DNA of 64,000 nt from Sipunculus nudus (GCA_026874595.1 CM049316.1:57111676-57175675); one strand, 5' to 3'. Positions 25,456-36,443 are shown, numbered from the stretch's first letter. Translations and numbers: made by a program. The notes: generated by a model not told the origin, from the letters alone.

Positions 25456-26370
25456 ATACATCCTTTTATTGTACATATATCTAAAGCATCAGATGATGAA
25501 CCAGAAACAGGGAAATCATGCTTGAAATTGTTTATCTATGATTGCAAAATTTATTTTAGAGCAATACATATATATATTTATATATGTGTGTGTATGTTGG
25601 TGTGTGTGAGAGAGAGTGTGTGCACTACCCCCGCATCTGTTTACGGAACTTATTGCTATACTGAACGGCAGCATGAAGACGGTGTATAATTGAATTTCGA
25701 GAATCTGTACCATGTATTTTTCACTTTATTCGAACCTTCCTGTTGTCCATTTTACATGGGTCTCTACTGAAACGGAGATGTTTTTTGGCAATTAGCCTAT
25801 TCTCCCACTATGATATACTCATATCATAATTTATCCAAACATACCTTTGCATTCTTTTTTATCAGATCCTCCAAGTCCAGTTTCACATACTTATTTCCCA
25901 AAGAAACTTGCAGCTGGATAAAATCCCCCGGGAAAACCAGTTCTATCCCTTGTTGCAAAGCGTTTGCTACCGCTGATCGGATTCTTGAAGCCTCCTTGCA
26001 ACAAAAAATTAAAACAAATTAAAGAAATTGACTTCTGAATACCCGCTCAACCACATTGTCGGTACGTTTTTATTCATAATAGAGACAAGAATAAATATCA
26101 TAATAGAATTTAAGTAATAGAGATCAAGGACATGGTTAAAATATTATGTATTATAATTTGACCACGTTGTCCACGAAGACGTAATGACAAGTCCTAGGTC
26201 AAGGCCACTAAGGCTGATGTTAATGTTAGTAATAATAATAATAATTATAATAATAATAATATAAATTTCAAAACTATAATAACATGATCCGTCCATTTTA
26301 ACGTTTCCATATCAGGTTTATTTAATTCTGCTGTGTGATGACTTACCCTCATATCATCTTCAACGTCCAT
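15243..26370 (-). CDS. RNF31-like: Gene A: HOIP/RNF31-like PUB-NZF-NZF-RING2-LDD protein, predicted ligase-dead
   Basis: Hand-assembled CDS of 13 exons, 1866 nt, 621 aa. In transcription order: 26347-26370, 25845-25994, 25137-25289, 23238-23437, 22438-22807, 21871-22014, 20722-20958, 20217-20274, 19916-20028, 16708-16818, 16023-16141, 15437-15584, 15243-15281. Every junction is GT-AG and the phases agree throughout. Domains: PUB about 9-176; Ser/Pro/Glu-rich linker 177-299; NZF1 (Cys 312, 315, 326, 329); NZF2 (361, 364, 375, 378); RING2 447-506; LDD to about 609. In HOIP, RING2 carries the thioester cysteine and LDD positions the acceptor ubiquitin. Here HHPRDCLFY (498-506) and the YKEY...LDPA motif of the LDD are kept. 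RING1 and IBR are missing, and Phe461 occupies the catalytic cysteine position. I infer a non-catalytic ubiquitin or PIM-motif binding protein. The start MDVEDDMR matches the 24-nt first coding exons of B and C. An acceptor (ccattttatag) 14 nt before the ATG implies a noncoding exon upstream. Confidence 0.85.
16708..16818 (-). CDS. Gene A exon 10: second half of RING2 and start of LDD
   Basis: 111 nt, phase 0/0, acceptor tcttttgacag, donor gtgagt. It reads ECQKYEECPRDPHC then HHPRDCLFYVNQCSLDLI. The HHPRDCLFY string is the diagnostic HOIP RING2/LDD junction. HOIP has about nine more residues between the preceding Cys and HHPRDC, so this loop is shortened in both A and B. Confidence 0.88.
16961..19666 (+). 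mobile_element. CTCAGCTGA-family repeat filling intron 9 of gene A
   Basis: Starts CCCATAGGTCATGACGCTCA and ends GACTGAAAGTCAGCTGAGCT. It occupies 2.7 kb of the 3.1-kb intron between exons 9 and 10, opposite in strand to the gene. The 3' part has the (ACGG)n-like stretch (GGACGGATGGCCGGCCGGAC) typical of the family. The centre carries a degenerate tandem repeat (18,500-19,350). Confidence 0.7.
18480..19370. repeat. ~292-bp degenerate tandem repeat (TTGACCTTTGACCT type)
   Basis: Two good copies offset by about 292 bp (TTGACCTTTTGAACT at 18609 and 18901; TTGGCAGAGAA about 18779 and 19071) and two shorter, poorer ones. Each unit contains the motif GACCTTGACCTTTGACC, one or two times. Short open frames across it are repeat artefacts. 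Confidence 0.75.
19916..20274 (-). CDS. Gene A exons 8-9: linker and first half of RING2
   Basis: Exon 8 (20217-20274, 58 nt) encodes PPGTASEAEAKSKPDQDYI. Exon 9 (19916-20028, 113 nt) encodes CPKCGSACESALGAFGERK then CISCPLSFCDGCKGPFEM. Spacing C-x2-C-x15-C-x2-C-x4-C-x2-C equals that of HOIP RING2 from Cys871 to Cys901. HOIP has its catalytic Cys885 at the eleventh of the fifteen spacer residues; here that residue is Phe461, followed by Gly-Glu instead of Met-His. An extra Cys454 sits at the fourth spacer position. The donor of exon 8 could also be 4 nt downstream, but only the choice given keeps frame. Confidence 0.82.
20722..20958 (-). CDS. Gene A exon 7: RanBP2-type zinc finger 2 (NZF2)
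   Basis: 237 nt, phase 0/0, acceptor tttttag, donor gtgtga. KRC-x2-CTFMNPGTTNI-C-LM-C (Cys 361, 364, 375, 378). It has the Thr-Phe pair after the second Cys and the Met between the last two Cys, the signature of ubiquitin-binding NZF fingers such as Npl4's. The rest of the exon is a hydrophilic tail (ERQDSNSFLSAGNDNAGLAE...). Confidence 0.83.
21040..21720. repeat. Fragment of the GGCGCCA repeat family in intron 6 of gene A
   Basis: Contains repeated units of the form ACAGTAGATGGCGCCATCG, TTTCAGAATGTTACATCC and GAGATA, like those at 59.1-59.9 kb, after a 17-base poly-C (21068-21084). A 123-codon minus-strand frame here is a by-product of the repeat. Confidence 0.55.
21871..22014 (-). CDS. Gene A exon 6: RanBP2-type zinc finger 1 (NZF1)
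   Basis: 144 nt, phase 0/0, acceptor gtgtttcag, donor gtaggt. Pattern LRC-x2-C-QFINLPDAEL-C-x2-C (Cys 312, 315, 326, 329). The Thr-Phe pair and downstream Met that many NZFs use to hold ubiquitin are replaced by Gln-Phe and Ser, and the usual Trp two residues before the first Cys is Leu. Ubiquitin binding by this finger is therefore doubtful; a protein-binding role is possible. Gene B has no equivalent finger. Confidence 0.8.
22438..22807 (-). CDS. Gene A exon 5: disordered linker
   Basis: 370 nt, phase 2 in and phase 0 out, acceptor cttgttacatacag, donor gtgaga. It encodes residues 177-299, hydrophilic and rich in Pro, Glu, Gln and Asp (KPNGPQEKSFGKVEIPTPE... to ...SDQDINKEE), with no recognisable domain. 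It replaces two exons of gene B (70 + 285 nt), so one intron was lost here or gained in B. This is the most divergent segment between the paralogues. Confidence 0.75.
23238..25994 (-). CDS. Gene A exons 2-4: PUB domain
   Basis: Exon 2 (25845-25994), exon 3 (25137-25289) and exon 4 (23238-23437), residues 9-176. They read EASRIRSAVANALQQG..., then AHGWGERLDHALAQLYSLGR..., then GHIHILQLFGYRADEDAFTF. The last resembles the PUB core in which a hydrophobic helix is followed by a GY/GF and an acidic turn. Exon 4 ends on the donor gtaggt inside a split Gln codon; one base pair further on lies an in-frame TAG, so the junction is forced. Intron 3 (23438-25136) holds a solo LTR. The PUB assignment rests on similarity to HOIP and PNGase; the groove residues that bind partners were not mapped. 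Confidence 0.8.
24107..25109 (+). mobile_element. Solo LTR in intron 3 of gene A
   Basis: 1003 bp starting TGTTTGGCGG and ending GGTCGTTCA, flanked on both sides by the same six bases CATCTC (24101-24106 and 25110-25115), which I read as the target-site duplication. Inside are a CRE (TGACGTCA, 24284-24291) and a TATA box (TATATAAG, 24299-24306), as expected for an LTR promoter in sense on the plus strand, antisense to gene A. No gag or pol remains. A 6-bp duplication fits BEL/Pao or Gypsy, not Copia. It ends 21 bp before the exon 3 donor (25131-25136). The 81- and 111-codon frames inside are not genes. Confidence 0.65.
25401..25443. repeat. (TA)n microsatellite
   Basis: TA units in intron 2 of gene A, with a looser TA/TG stretch to about 25,620. 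Confidence 0.9.
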
Positions 26371-26384
26371 TTTCGAAATTCATT

Positions 26385-27134
26385 CTATAAAATGGTAAAA
26401 ACAAAAATCTATATCTATATTCCCGGCGGGCTTACGTAAAAAAAAGCGCATATCAGTGCAAATAATCAGATGCTATTGCCTATTGGACCATTCATAACAT
26501 AGCTGAATCTGCGAACACTAAATCCATGGATATAAGAAGCAAAGTATTTTTTATTACTAAGGAACTGAGTTTATAGTTTATTCGTTTTCACGATTAATAT
26601 AAACTATTCATGTTTTTTTTCAATTTCTTAAGGTGTCGATATTGAATCAACTAGTATTTACATGTTAGAGGCTTTTGTAATAAGAATTGTAAATAAAGAA
26701 TACTATTAGTTTATTAATACCAATGGACCATTTTAAATTCCCATCTCCTTCCCCTGATGAAGTGTCATATATGGTAAATAATAATAATAATAATAAAGAT
26801 AATAATTACAGTAAAAGTGACAAACAACAATAATCATAATTCATAATAAAATGACGATGGCACTAAATCGTTGTCGCGCGTACTTCTCTGAGGTCGCGCT
26901 TCGGAAATGCTGTCTTCTATAATGGAAGGGGTCATTTTCCATGTTTTCACATAAACACTGAGGGATTTTACATGTTTTGGAAAATTTCGCGAAGGTTTCC
27001 GTGCAGTCTATCCTAATGCAAGAAAGGATAATATGCAAATAAATAATAATGATAAATAATTAAATAAAAATAACGACCACCTGACATTGTTCTACAGTGG
27101 CAATAGGTATAAAATGCCGTACCTAATGAGTAAT
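26385..27134. other. Intron 1 of gene A, proximal part
   Basis: Nothing recognisable apart from short AAT runs near 26,780-26,810. The (AAT)n at about 26,229-26,262 lies just inside intron 1-2. Confidence 0.4.
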
Positions 27135-28046
27135 TGTATCCGCCAAAACGAAGTTTTGCGGATACTATGCTTTTGACCGGGTTCCGCCGCCGCCGCCGCC
27201 GCCGCCGCGTTCGTTTCCGGAGAACTCCTCTGAGACTACTGGGCGGATTTTTCCGAAACTTACACAAATTATCGGGTCACATGTGAACTGGTGCCTAACC
27301 AAGTGGCCTTGACCTCTGACCTTTCCTCTCTCCCCAGCGTCCGTTTGTACGTCTAGTTCCACACATAAACCCACACATCTCGGGAACCGTTTGACCGATC
27401 AGGAAATTTTTTTACACAAATGTAGCCCTTGGATAGCTTTATATCATACACAAAAAAAGGTGGCGCCACCTGCAACCATATTTGCGTCAATCCGTACTTT
27501 TGCCTTGGGTTAAAATCACTCATATCTCTGCAGTCGTTTGACGAATTCACCTAAAATTCGGCATGCGTATACAACCTAGATAGCTTTCTTGATTTTATGA
27601 CCTACATTCACGTTAACGCTGCAGACATCCAAGCTCATATCTCGGGAACCATTTGACGAATCAGGAAAAAATTTTACACAAATGTAGCCCTTGGATGGCT
27701 TTATAACATACACAAAAATGGTGGCGCCACCTGCAGCCATTTTTGCACAGCGTCCATCTGTTTGTTTGCCTTGGGTTAAAATCACTCATATCTCTGCAGT
27801 GGTTTGACCAAATTACCCGAAATTCGGCATGCGTATACATCCCGCATAGCTTTCTTGATTTTATGACAGGTTGCGCCACCTACATTCACGTTCACGCTGT
27901 AGACATCCATGCTTATATACACAGCGTCCATCTGTTTGTCTGCCTTGGGTTAAAATCACTCATATCTCTGCAGTGGTTTGACCAAATTACCTGTAATTCG
28001 GCATGCGTATACATCCTGGATAGCTTTCTTGATTTTATGACAGGTG

Positions 28047-30784
28047 TAGACAGGTCCAGGCCAGGAAAAAACTGCCAATTTTCCAGTCAAGGTTTTCTCA
28101 GTGGATTCTTGTAGTTTGATACATGCTCTTGAAAAATTGCTCTGGGGCCATCTTGAATTTCAATATGGCCACCAAAATTCCCAATATGGCCGCCAAAATA
28201 ACTAAAATGTCATCTTTCGGACACCTATCAGGTGAAAAATGAAGATTTTTTCCACTAATTTGTGATGATAATAGCCAATGAACATGACCCAATTACTTGG
28301 TTGCCACAGCAGAACACCATTGGTGGTTAAATCCAATATGGCCGCCGGGCCCACCACGCTTTTTGAAAAATAGCTATATCTCCTGTTCTGACAGAGATAT
28401 GGCTATACATTTGGTGTTTAGCCCTAGGTTTTCAGGGGTGGAGAATCTAAATATGCCATCGGATTCTAAAATAAGGTCAGTAGGTCATGAGGTAAATTCA
28501 AGATGGCCGCCAATGGCGATGTCCATAATCTGTTCATTGGTGTTTACCATATTCTACAGCAGTTACAAAAGTAATTCCAGGGCCGAGACAGAGATTTTCA
28601 GGGTAAAAAAATACGTTCCGTTACTTTCAGCCACAATATCTGCAACTGGTGCCATAAATCCAAAATGGCTGCCTTATCCAGCCTCGCTTTGATGAGTGGT
28701 AGCTGATGTAGAGTCAAAACCTTTATCCTCTGCACTCAGACAGAAGATGAACGTTCTGTAAGAGAATCTCTTCACAGAAACTAATCTCAGGTCTATTTTC
28801 AGATTAAATGAATCCATTCGACAGTGAAGACAATTAGGGGCCCCTGACCCAGATTCAGTGAATCTGTGGTTCAAAAATTACAAAGACATAGGAGTGTGTT
28901 TTATCTTCGCGACTGCCAGATTATTCGAATATAGCACTGACACCATATATTCGTCCAAAAGTAACCGACAAGGGGAGATGCAGTCTTTGCAATGAACCAA
29001 TCAAGGACAATGAAGACACTGCAGAGGTGGGACCCAGTGGATTGCATTCTCCTCTGGCCTATGCTGAAAGATGGGCTGGTATTGACGACATGTTATGCTC
29101 CAAGCCACCATATGTTGAATTTCGATTAGCAAGACCACGGTTGTCTGGGGACCACAATGACAATATCATTGTTCATAAAAGCTGCCGGATCAATTTTCGA
29201 ACAAGGCTGAATCAATTCATTGGCACACAACCCCCAACAGGGTACCAGTACTGCAGGAGAGGTCCCCTGAACATACTGAGCAATCTGAAGTTCACCCATA
29301 CCGTATCTGCAGGGGATCATTAGAGAAGAAAAAACTGTGTTTTGTGTGTGACAAAGATACTAAAGATGATATAAAACTTTCCAATGATGGTGGCCTGGGA
29401 CGATGCTCAGAGGAGAATGTTTTGAGTAAAATTAAACATTCTATGGACTTGAAAATGAAGGATGAGAAAAATAAGTATCATGCTGCAGCAAAGCGACTAG
29501 AAGTTCTTCTCAGTGGATCATCCAACGACGTATTTGTGCTTGATCTTTACTACCATAAGACGTGCTGATAACTTTACCTACATGTTTAGCTAGAAGCAGC
29601 CAACTACAGAGACTGAAGTACAGGAGAGATTGCAGACTGTAGTCATGGACAGATTTTTCCACCTGTTTCAGCGCAATGTTATCAAAGACCAAGAGGTTTT
29701 TCTTCTGACTGAGCTGTTAGAAGATATTAAAGAGCTTAGCAGTGAGAATTACCTTTACGACCCGCCCATCAAATAAACTGTCACTCTTAAGTTGAGGCTG
29801 TCAGAGAATATCGGAAATTCCATTGAATATCAGGATATAGGAAAAAGGCTTGTGGTCCATTCCAGCAGTGTAAACCCATTATAATATTCTGCAGCTACAA
29901 TTGAAGGCTAGGGTCTCCGGGAAAGTGATCTGACAAAAAAAATTTGGAAATTTTATAAGTCGCAAGGTATCACAGAGAGAAGAAGTCAAGTGGTCTTTGG
30001 AAGCACACTGACTGTTCAGACTGTTGACAGCCACATACACCTTCAGTACATTTATAATGCCATCTGTTGGTCAATCAGTCCTCGAAAACCCACAAATGCA
30101 CCGGGATATGTGACAGTTAAGGTAAGGCAGAGGCAGAGAAAATCTCAGCAGTCAGCCAAAGTTGGAAAAGCTTATTACTGGTAAACGACTACCATTAGGA
30201 ACCAGTAAAGGAACGTCTTCCTTGGCCCTAAAAATCGATGTCTTAGCCCTAGAATTACTGCTGTAGAATATGGGAAACACCAATGAACAGATTATGGATA
30301 TCGCCAATGGCGGCCATCTTGAATTTACCTCATGACCTACTGTCCTAATTTTGAATCCGATGGCATATTTAGATTCCCCACCCCTGAAAACCTAGGGCTA
30401 GACACCAAATTTATAGCCATATCTCTGCCAGAACAGGAGATATAGCTATTTTCCAAAATGCGTGGTGGGCCCGGCGGCCATATTGGATTTAACCACCAAT
30501 GGTGTTCTGCTGTGGCAACCAAGTAATTGGGTCATGTTCATTGGCTATTATCATCACAAATTAGTGGAAAAAATCTGCATTTTTCACTTAATAGGGTTCT
30601 TCAAGATGACATTTTAGTTATTTTGGCGGCCATATTGGGATTTTTGGCGGCCATATTGAATTTGAGGCAAAATTCAAGATGGCCCCAGAGCATATTTTAA
30701 ATAGCATGTCTCAAACTACCAGAATCCACTGAGAAAACCTTGACTGGAAAAATTGGCAGTTTTTTCCTGGCCTGGACATGTCTA
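28047..30784 (+). mobile_element. 2.74-kb DNA transposon with ~580-bp TIRs and GTG target duplication
   Basis: Ends TAGACAGGTCCAGGCCAGG and, inverted, TAGACATGTCCAGGCCAGG. The two arms match for about 580 bp (to about 28,625 and 30,210), with ATGGCGGCCATATTGG-type strings in both. The insertion splits the module ACAGGTGGCGCC of the outer element, duplicating GTG (28044-28046 and 30785-30787). The interior keeps broken plus-strand coding sequence (28,960-30,184). The superfamily is not identified; a 3-bp duplication and long TIRs exclude Tc1/mariner and piggyBac. Confidence 0.7.
28960..30184 (+). pseudogene. Decayed ORF of the long-TIR transposon
   Basis: Fragments in frame pieces: a Cys pair KGRCSLCNEPIKDNEDTAEV followed by GPSGLHSPLAYAERWAG... 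and VHKSCRINFRTRLNQF (29,027-29,323). Next comes KRLEVLLSGSSNDVFVLDLY then YHKTC (29,344-29,568), then SHIHLQYIYNAICWS (29,990-30,184). The paired C-x2-C near the start and a YHKTC after an SSNDVFVLDL segment resemble long uncharacterised ORFs carried by transposons in cnidarians and molluscs. Frameshifts and stops interrupt it at least three times. Confidence 0.55.
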
Positions 30785-31188
30785 GTGGCGCCAGCTTCAT
30801 TCACGTTCACGCTGCAGACATTATTGCTTATATCTCTGGACTCGTTTGACCAATCAGGAAAAAAAAATTACACAAATGTAGCCCTTGGATAGCTTTATAA
30901 CTTACACAAAAATGGTGGCGCCACCTGCAGCCATTTTTGCACAGTGTCCATCTGTTTGTCTGCTGTGGGATAAAATCACTCGTATCTCTGCAGTGGTTTG
31001 ACATTTCCACCTGAAATTTTGCATGCGATACATATTGGATAGTTTCTCTTCAAATAACAGGTGGCGCCACCTACAATCATGTTTACGTGGCAGAGATCCA
31101 TTCTAATATGTAACACGTAACTCTATTTCCCCTTGCCACTCAATCCAAGCCTCAATTCAGCCGTCCTACTCTGATTTTGGCGGATACA

Positions 31189-32763
31189 CGGAGTTTCACA
31201 CAATTTCCTTCCAGACTTCTGCTATCGAGCCTATAAATCGTATCTGGACTAGGTGTTGATCCCCCCCCCCCCCACACACACACACACACCTACTAAAAGA
31301 CTCACACTTGAAACCCGATTGTTACACAAAAACGCAAACCAGCAGCTACCACATACTGCATAATATCAAACCTTTGCATCAAACAGGTTAGCTTTACCAA
31401 GGACCGGGCAGTGATCGCAAAACAGACCTGACTGTGAATAACTCCGAACCTCGGGAAATGTACTTCTGGGAAAACCAACGACAGCAAGCGTTATATTTAG
31501 GTTCTTCAATAACTGCACGGTGGCGCTACGACATACCCGTCATGTTGAGAACTGAACAGATGCTCTTCCCCTACTCCATTTTCACAAAGAGTTGAAAATA
31601 AATAATACATTTCTTGTTGCCTTGTTCGAACCTTAATCGGATGGACACGTAACATACTGAGGACCTTCTTTAAGACAAGCTTTGCTCGATGTCTCGGTCC
31701 CGGGCGGGGTAAAGGGAGTCCACACAAACAATAATTGACTATGTTATGCGCATAGGCTTTGGAAAGGGGTAGGGGGGACGGAGGCGGAGAGTGCAGCACA
31801 TAAATATCCGGCAGTTTTTGTCGAATCCCCCTAATGAGTATCTTTGCCCAGAAGTCCCAGCTAATCCTCTCTTGAAAAAGGTTCAAAATGCATTAAAATG
31901 CATTTTTGTTTGGTTCATATATCAAAATTTTAAATACAATGTGAGGAAGAAACCCCCTCCTCCCAAACCAACCCTCTCATATATTTATATATAAAGACAT
32001 AAATTTGATCAATTTGCCACACTTGATTCTGTAAATTCAGTAAATGGTATTTTTTTGTATGGCGCAGCATGTGATTAAAAGTAGGGAAAAGGGCGAAGAA
32101 CTACATTAAAATGCATTTTTATGTTCTAATGCGAAGGGGATACCAAATCTTTTCCAATTAAGTCATGGACAGTGACAAAATGAAAGGGGGTCTATTTCAA
32201 TACCGTATTCTTTAAATCAAAATGATCTTATAAAACTGACCCGTGTTAAAGAATTGCAGATCAGATTTACATCTGAGTAGAGAGCAAGTTGTTTACACGT
32301 GTTGTATTACCCTAAAACTTAACTATGGACACTCACAGGTTTATATATTTATGTTAAATGGAAGTTAATTGATTGATTTGAAGATTAATAAAAGGAAGGA
32401 AAATATTGTGAAACAAGTGGGTCAAGAAAGTCGCGAAGTACCACGTATACATGGTGTTGGTGGACAAGACCTCATTTAAGGCAGGGTGATCATTACAAAA
32501 GTCAGTCCATGAGCAGACGGAGAATGTAGATTAAAGTAACCCAAAGCAGGGTAAATTTGTTGTGTAGAGTATCCAAGGGTAGGAGAATAACCTATGTTGA
32601 AACATATATTCTCCTCTATACATTTAGCTTTTTTAGGTTTTGTCATAAGGCCTCCTGGGTTGGGCCCCTCCTTTTCCTAAACTCTGTTTCCGCCCCTGTC
32701 CACCTGTGAATTAAGACCACCTTTTGCAAGTCCAACAGGTGGTCTTACTGCACAGGTTTCACG

Positions 32764-32821
<58 letters not shown>

Positions 32822-33166
32822 TTATATATATATATAAAGTATATATATATACAGGTATATATATAATACATATAAAGGTATACATTAAGGTGTATATATA
32901 TATATATATACAGGTATATATTTAAATACATATATATATATATATACATACATATATACACACACAAGCGGCACTCTCAATAGCCATAGCATGGACAATA
33001 CATGCACGTAGTGATTAGGAAATGACTCAACTTACCGTATCACGTGTTTTACAAGACTTCTGAGGATACATTTACATTAGCATGTTGTACACTCAATATA
33101 CTTGATGTGCATGCGTACATACTCTAAGGACCCACATATATTTATACATTGTCTATCAAACTATAC
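31189..33166. other. Distal intron 1 of gene A; microsatellites, no gene
   Basis: Poly-C/CA near 31260-31290, a compound (TA)n at about 32764-32960, otherwise unremarkable. A 126-codon minus-strand frame (31506-31886) crosses a GC-poor region without motifs. Confidence 0.4.
32764..32960. repeat. (TA)n compound microsatellite
   Basis: A pure TA run of about 55 bp followed by TA runs broken by AAA, CAGG and ACA. Confidence 0.93.
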
Positions 33167-33400
33167 CTTGTCGAAGTTCCACAGGTAATTGCGTTGAACT
33201 GCTAGTCAGAACTGCATAACATCACGCCCAGCCAGTATAACCTCTAAAGTTATAAATAACAACAACAACAAATCTGGGTAATCCCGTTACAGTGGGAAGT
33301 TTCACGCTGACAACATTCTCTGTCCGCGTGCAACATTCACTACAAATCGTGTACACTTAATATCAACCGCGGCACTTTGTCGCCATCTTTCGGACATATA
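33167..33400 (-). promoter_or_regulatory. Inferred promoter and noncoding exon 1 of gene A
   Basis: The minus strand has a strong donor (CGACAAG then gtatagtttga, exon side starting at 33167) preceded by sequence matching a block upstream of gene B, including TGATGTTATGCAGTTC against TGAGGTTATGCTGTTC. A TATA-like TATTTATA lies at 33251-33258. Two NF-kB-like sites lie just upstream: GGGATTACCC (33276-33285, one mismatch to GGGRNWYYCC) and GGGAAGTTTC (33294-33303, one mismatch). Further homology reaches about 33400 (GTGTACACTT region). The start site is not determined. This would make intron 1 about 6.8 kb. Confidence 0.5.
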
Positions 33401-35519
33401 TGATGTTTCTGCACGCAGAGTTACAGACTTAAAGCGGTCAAGATTGTCCACAACTTGATATATACGCGATGTTGCCGGGCCACGCCATTGCCGCTCATTT
33501 TTTGCCTCCGCCAGGAGCGCATGTGCGTTCATTCCCGTTCGAATGTTCCTGTGTGTGTGTTTTTACACAGCATCACTGATGCAATCATGAGCGGAATATC
33601 ATGAAATTTTCATGATATTTCGTAAATGGCCTGATCAAGAATCGATTTGATTTTGCAGAAGAGGATCAAGTGTGTGTGTGTGCGTGGGGGGGGGGGGGGT
33701 CCAGGTGCTCCGGGTCCCCTTGTTTTTAACATTGTTTAAAGAGGTCTATAAGACCAGTTAATTTCTCCTGGATTGGACCCCTCCTTTTCCTAAATCCTGG
33801 ATCCACCATTAGTTTGGCGTGGATCCGGCTCATGATCCCGATTGAGGAACGTCATCAAGGAATGTCCACAAATGTTTAGTCATTCATACAAAAATGAAGA
33901 TGGGAATATGGGCCGAATAAGTGAATGCCCACATGACTGAGGCATGTTTTCCTTTGAATGCAGATTTTTAGTATTCAATTCATCCTTTATTTCTGCTGTG
34001 TTAAACCAGTACACTGTAAATTCATAACATTGCCACCGTGAATTTCCTCATCTGTAACATCATTATAATAAAAATGTTTAACTTATGCTGTATCCGATAG
34101 AAAAATATCCTACCACATATACGTTTCAAATATAATTGAGCTGCAACAAAACAATTTGGTGGGGATGGAATATATATCCTGTTTTTTTTAACACCATGTG
34201 GTTTTGATTCTGTTTATCCCATGTACGTCATCAGTTAGCTGTTCAAGATATCAAGTAAATGTATTTTGTAATATTATTCAGGAACTCGCTACATATTTTT
34301 CTAATTTAGAATAGCGCACTCAAAAATGCAAATCAGAGGCCTTTTTGACCTACTGGCGAGTTTGGTAAAGATTCACGTATTTCCGAAGGTTTCCTAGTCA
34401 CATCCAATTACTAAAAGGGACCCCACAAATCCACTATAGAAGTGAAAATTCCATCAACAATTGACCAAATTAAACGCTATATATTTAGTGTGTTGATAAA
34501 TCTCTCCCAAATATTAAGTTATGCACAAAAACCGTGACTTGGTTAAAAGGTTAAGTCCACATATGGATTAAAATGTAATGGTTATGGGAGATGACCAATC
34601 ATAACAAAATAGTATTCAGCCCTTGACATCAACAGTGCTAGACCGCTGGAACCCTAAAATGCCTGATGAATCAACTCGTTTGCAATTTTAAAGACTAAAC
34701 GTTTCACGTTGTTAAGACTTCTTTCTTATCAGGCGGTATAGCCCCCCCCCCCCCCCCCCCCCCCCAATCCTGGGGCATTCATCGTATCCATTGAAAATTT
34801 TCATTTATAATAAATATATTTAATATAATAAATATTCATAAACTCTCTAAGTTTCTATATGCGAAAAATTGCAAAACATTTCGTACTAACCACAACTCAG
34901 AAAGCGTGTCTTTAGGAGGAAATTTTACTTGAAGAAAAAAATAGTTCAGTTCTGATACAGAATATGGCAAAAGATTAGGGTAAAGGATAAATTTAATTTT
35001 CTTTATTCATTTACTCGTGACCTATTCTGCATCTAAAATTAAGATTTCTAGCTATTTCTGATAATATGGGTATACATATTTTAGTGTGACAATGTTCTGG
35101 TAGTTTCCTCACAAATAATATTTTACCAAGTTCTGTGCATCCTATTACCAAGGTAACCCGGATATTTTTAGTCATTTGATTTCCAATTTAGACCCTTAGA
35201 TATGGCTTGGGTGTCCCGTTATTTGCTCACACACGGAAACAATTATTATAGCAAATAAAAGACCACGTACTATAAACACATGCATGCATTCTCACTTTAA
35301 TAAAAAGAATAATGCAGGTACTATAAGCTCCCAGACCGTCAGCATCTCGATTGGTGTTAATGTTTTTCATAGCATGCACCCCATTTCGTCCAGCAACAAA
35401 ATGTCCGATTAAACACTGATATAGCATTGATAATGTTATTCCTTGCGTAAAAAATATATATAGGCAATCCTTCGATTAGGGAGCAAGGGGCTAATCCAGT
35501 GATTTTACATGCAACATTA
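33401..35519. other. Upstream of gene A; no gene seen
   Basis: Contains a 13-base poly-G after GTGTGCG (near 33,690), an old repeat tail (CCTAAATCCTGGATCC), and 24 consecutive C at 34742-34765. No exon-like structure on either strand. Confidence 0.4.
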
Positions 35520-35521
35520 TA

Positions 35522-36441
35522 CAGTAGAACGCCTGTATTACGGTCACCATCGGGACTGGATGAAAGTGGCCTTAATACAGGAGTGGCCGTAATACAGGTC
35601 ACCAGAATAGGGGGGTTAAAATGTAACTCAAAACCAAGTTCATATCTTTATTACAATCAATAAAATAAACGTATATACAGAGTATTAGCATATTTACCGT
35701 TATCAATAAAAAAATAAAATATTTATATTCACGTCAACCCTATTTATAACAATTACCAACAATATATAAAAATACAGTGTTTGTTATTTAATTACAGATT
35801 GTTTATCCATAATATTTGTACAATTTAAATTTTAATTTTGCATTCATCATTATTCAAGTATGAGTAAACTGTGCGATGTTTACCGCACTGATTTCGTATG
35901 ATGTACGTGTTCACAAGGCCATTAAAGAAAGTTTAAAGATCCACAGTTTGCCTAACGTTTGTCTGTGGACATAATCATCGGGCCCCGCTGGTTGTCATTC
36001 GTTAATTAAATGATAAACACCCTGAGAAAGATCCGGCTCGCACGACTGATTCCCAAACACACACGCAGGTGGGATCACATACCTTACTATTGTGCATAGT
36101 ACGACGCTGGCTACGTGTCAAAAAACTCAGTTACGGTAGAGTGGCTCTCATTAACAGACAGGGATATGTGAGAGCGGACACTTGTGTAATGATATTGTGG
36201 TCAGAAGTGGCCGCTCGATTTGTTGAGCGCATGTCAGGAGTCACTGACACTGACCGTAATTGAGGCGTTTCCCGGCCTGCGGGACCGAGAGACCTGGCCG
36301 TAATACGGAATGGAGGAGTGACCGTAATTGACAACAAAATGATAATGAAATATAACGGTCGAAAATTCGGGACCGGAAAATCTGACCGTTATAGACGTAT
36401 TCACCGTTATTGAGGTGTGGCCGTTAGCAGGCGTTCTACTG
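35522..36441. mobile_element. TA-flanked TIR element (Tigger/pogo-like MITE)
   Basis: 920 bp with ends CAGTAGAACGCCTG and CAGGCGTTCTACTG, each flanked by TA (35520-35521, 36442-36443). That TA duplication is the hallmark of Tc1/mariner-type elements, and ends beginning CAGT-GAAC are usual in the Tigger/pogo group. Subterminal copies of GGCCGTAATACAGG and ACCGTAATTGAGG face inward from both sides. There is no transposase, so it is non-autonomous. Confidence 0.75.
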
Positions 36442-36443
36442 TA

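Larger units (their letters stand above)
27135..31188. mobile_element. TIR element TGTATCCGCCAAAA with a nested transposon
   Basis: Left end TGTATCCGCCAAAACG and right end reading inward TGTATCCGCCAAAATC form inverted repeats of 14 identical bases. The interior has a (CCG)n tract (27183-27208) and three or four tandem modules of about 180-190 bp (ACACAAATGTAGCCCTTGGA, GGTGGCGCCACCTGCAGCCA, CATATCTCTGCAGTGGTTTG). A second transposon lies inside (28047-30784). Without it the outer element is about 1.3 kb and non-coding. It lies in the long first intron of gene A. Confidence 0.65.
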
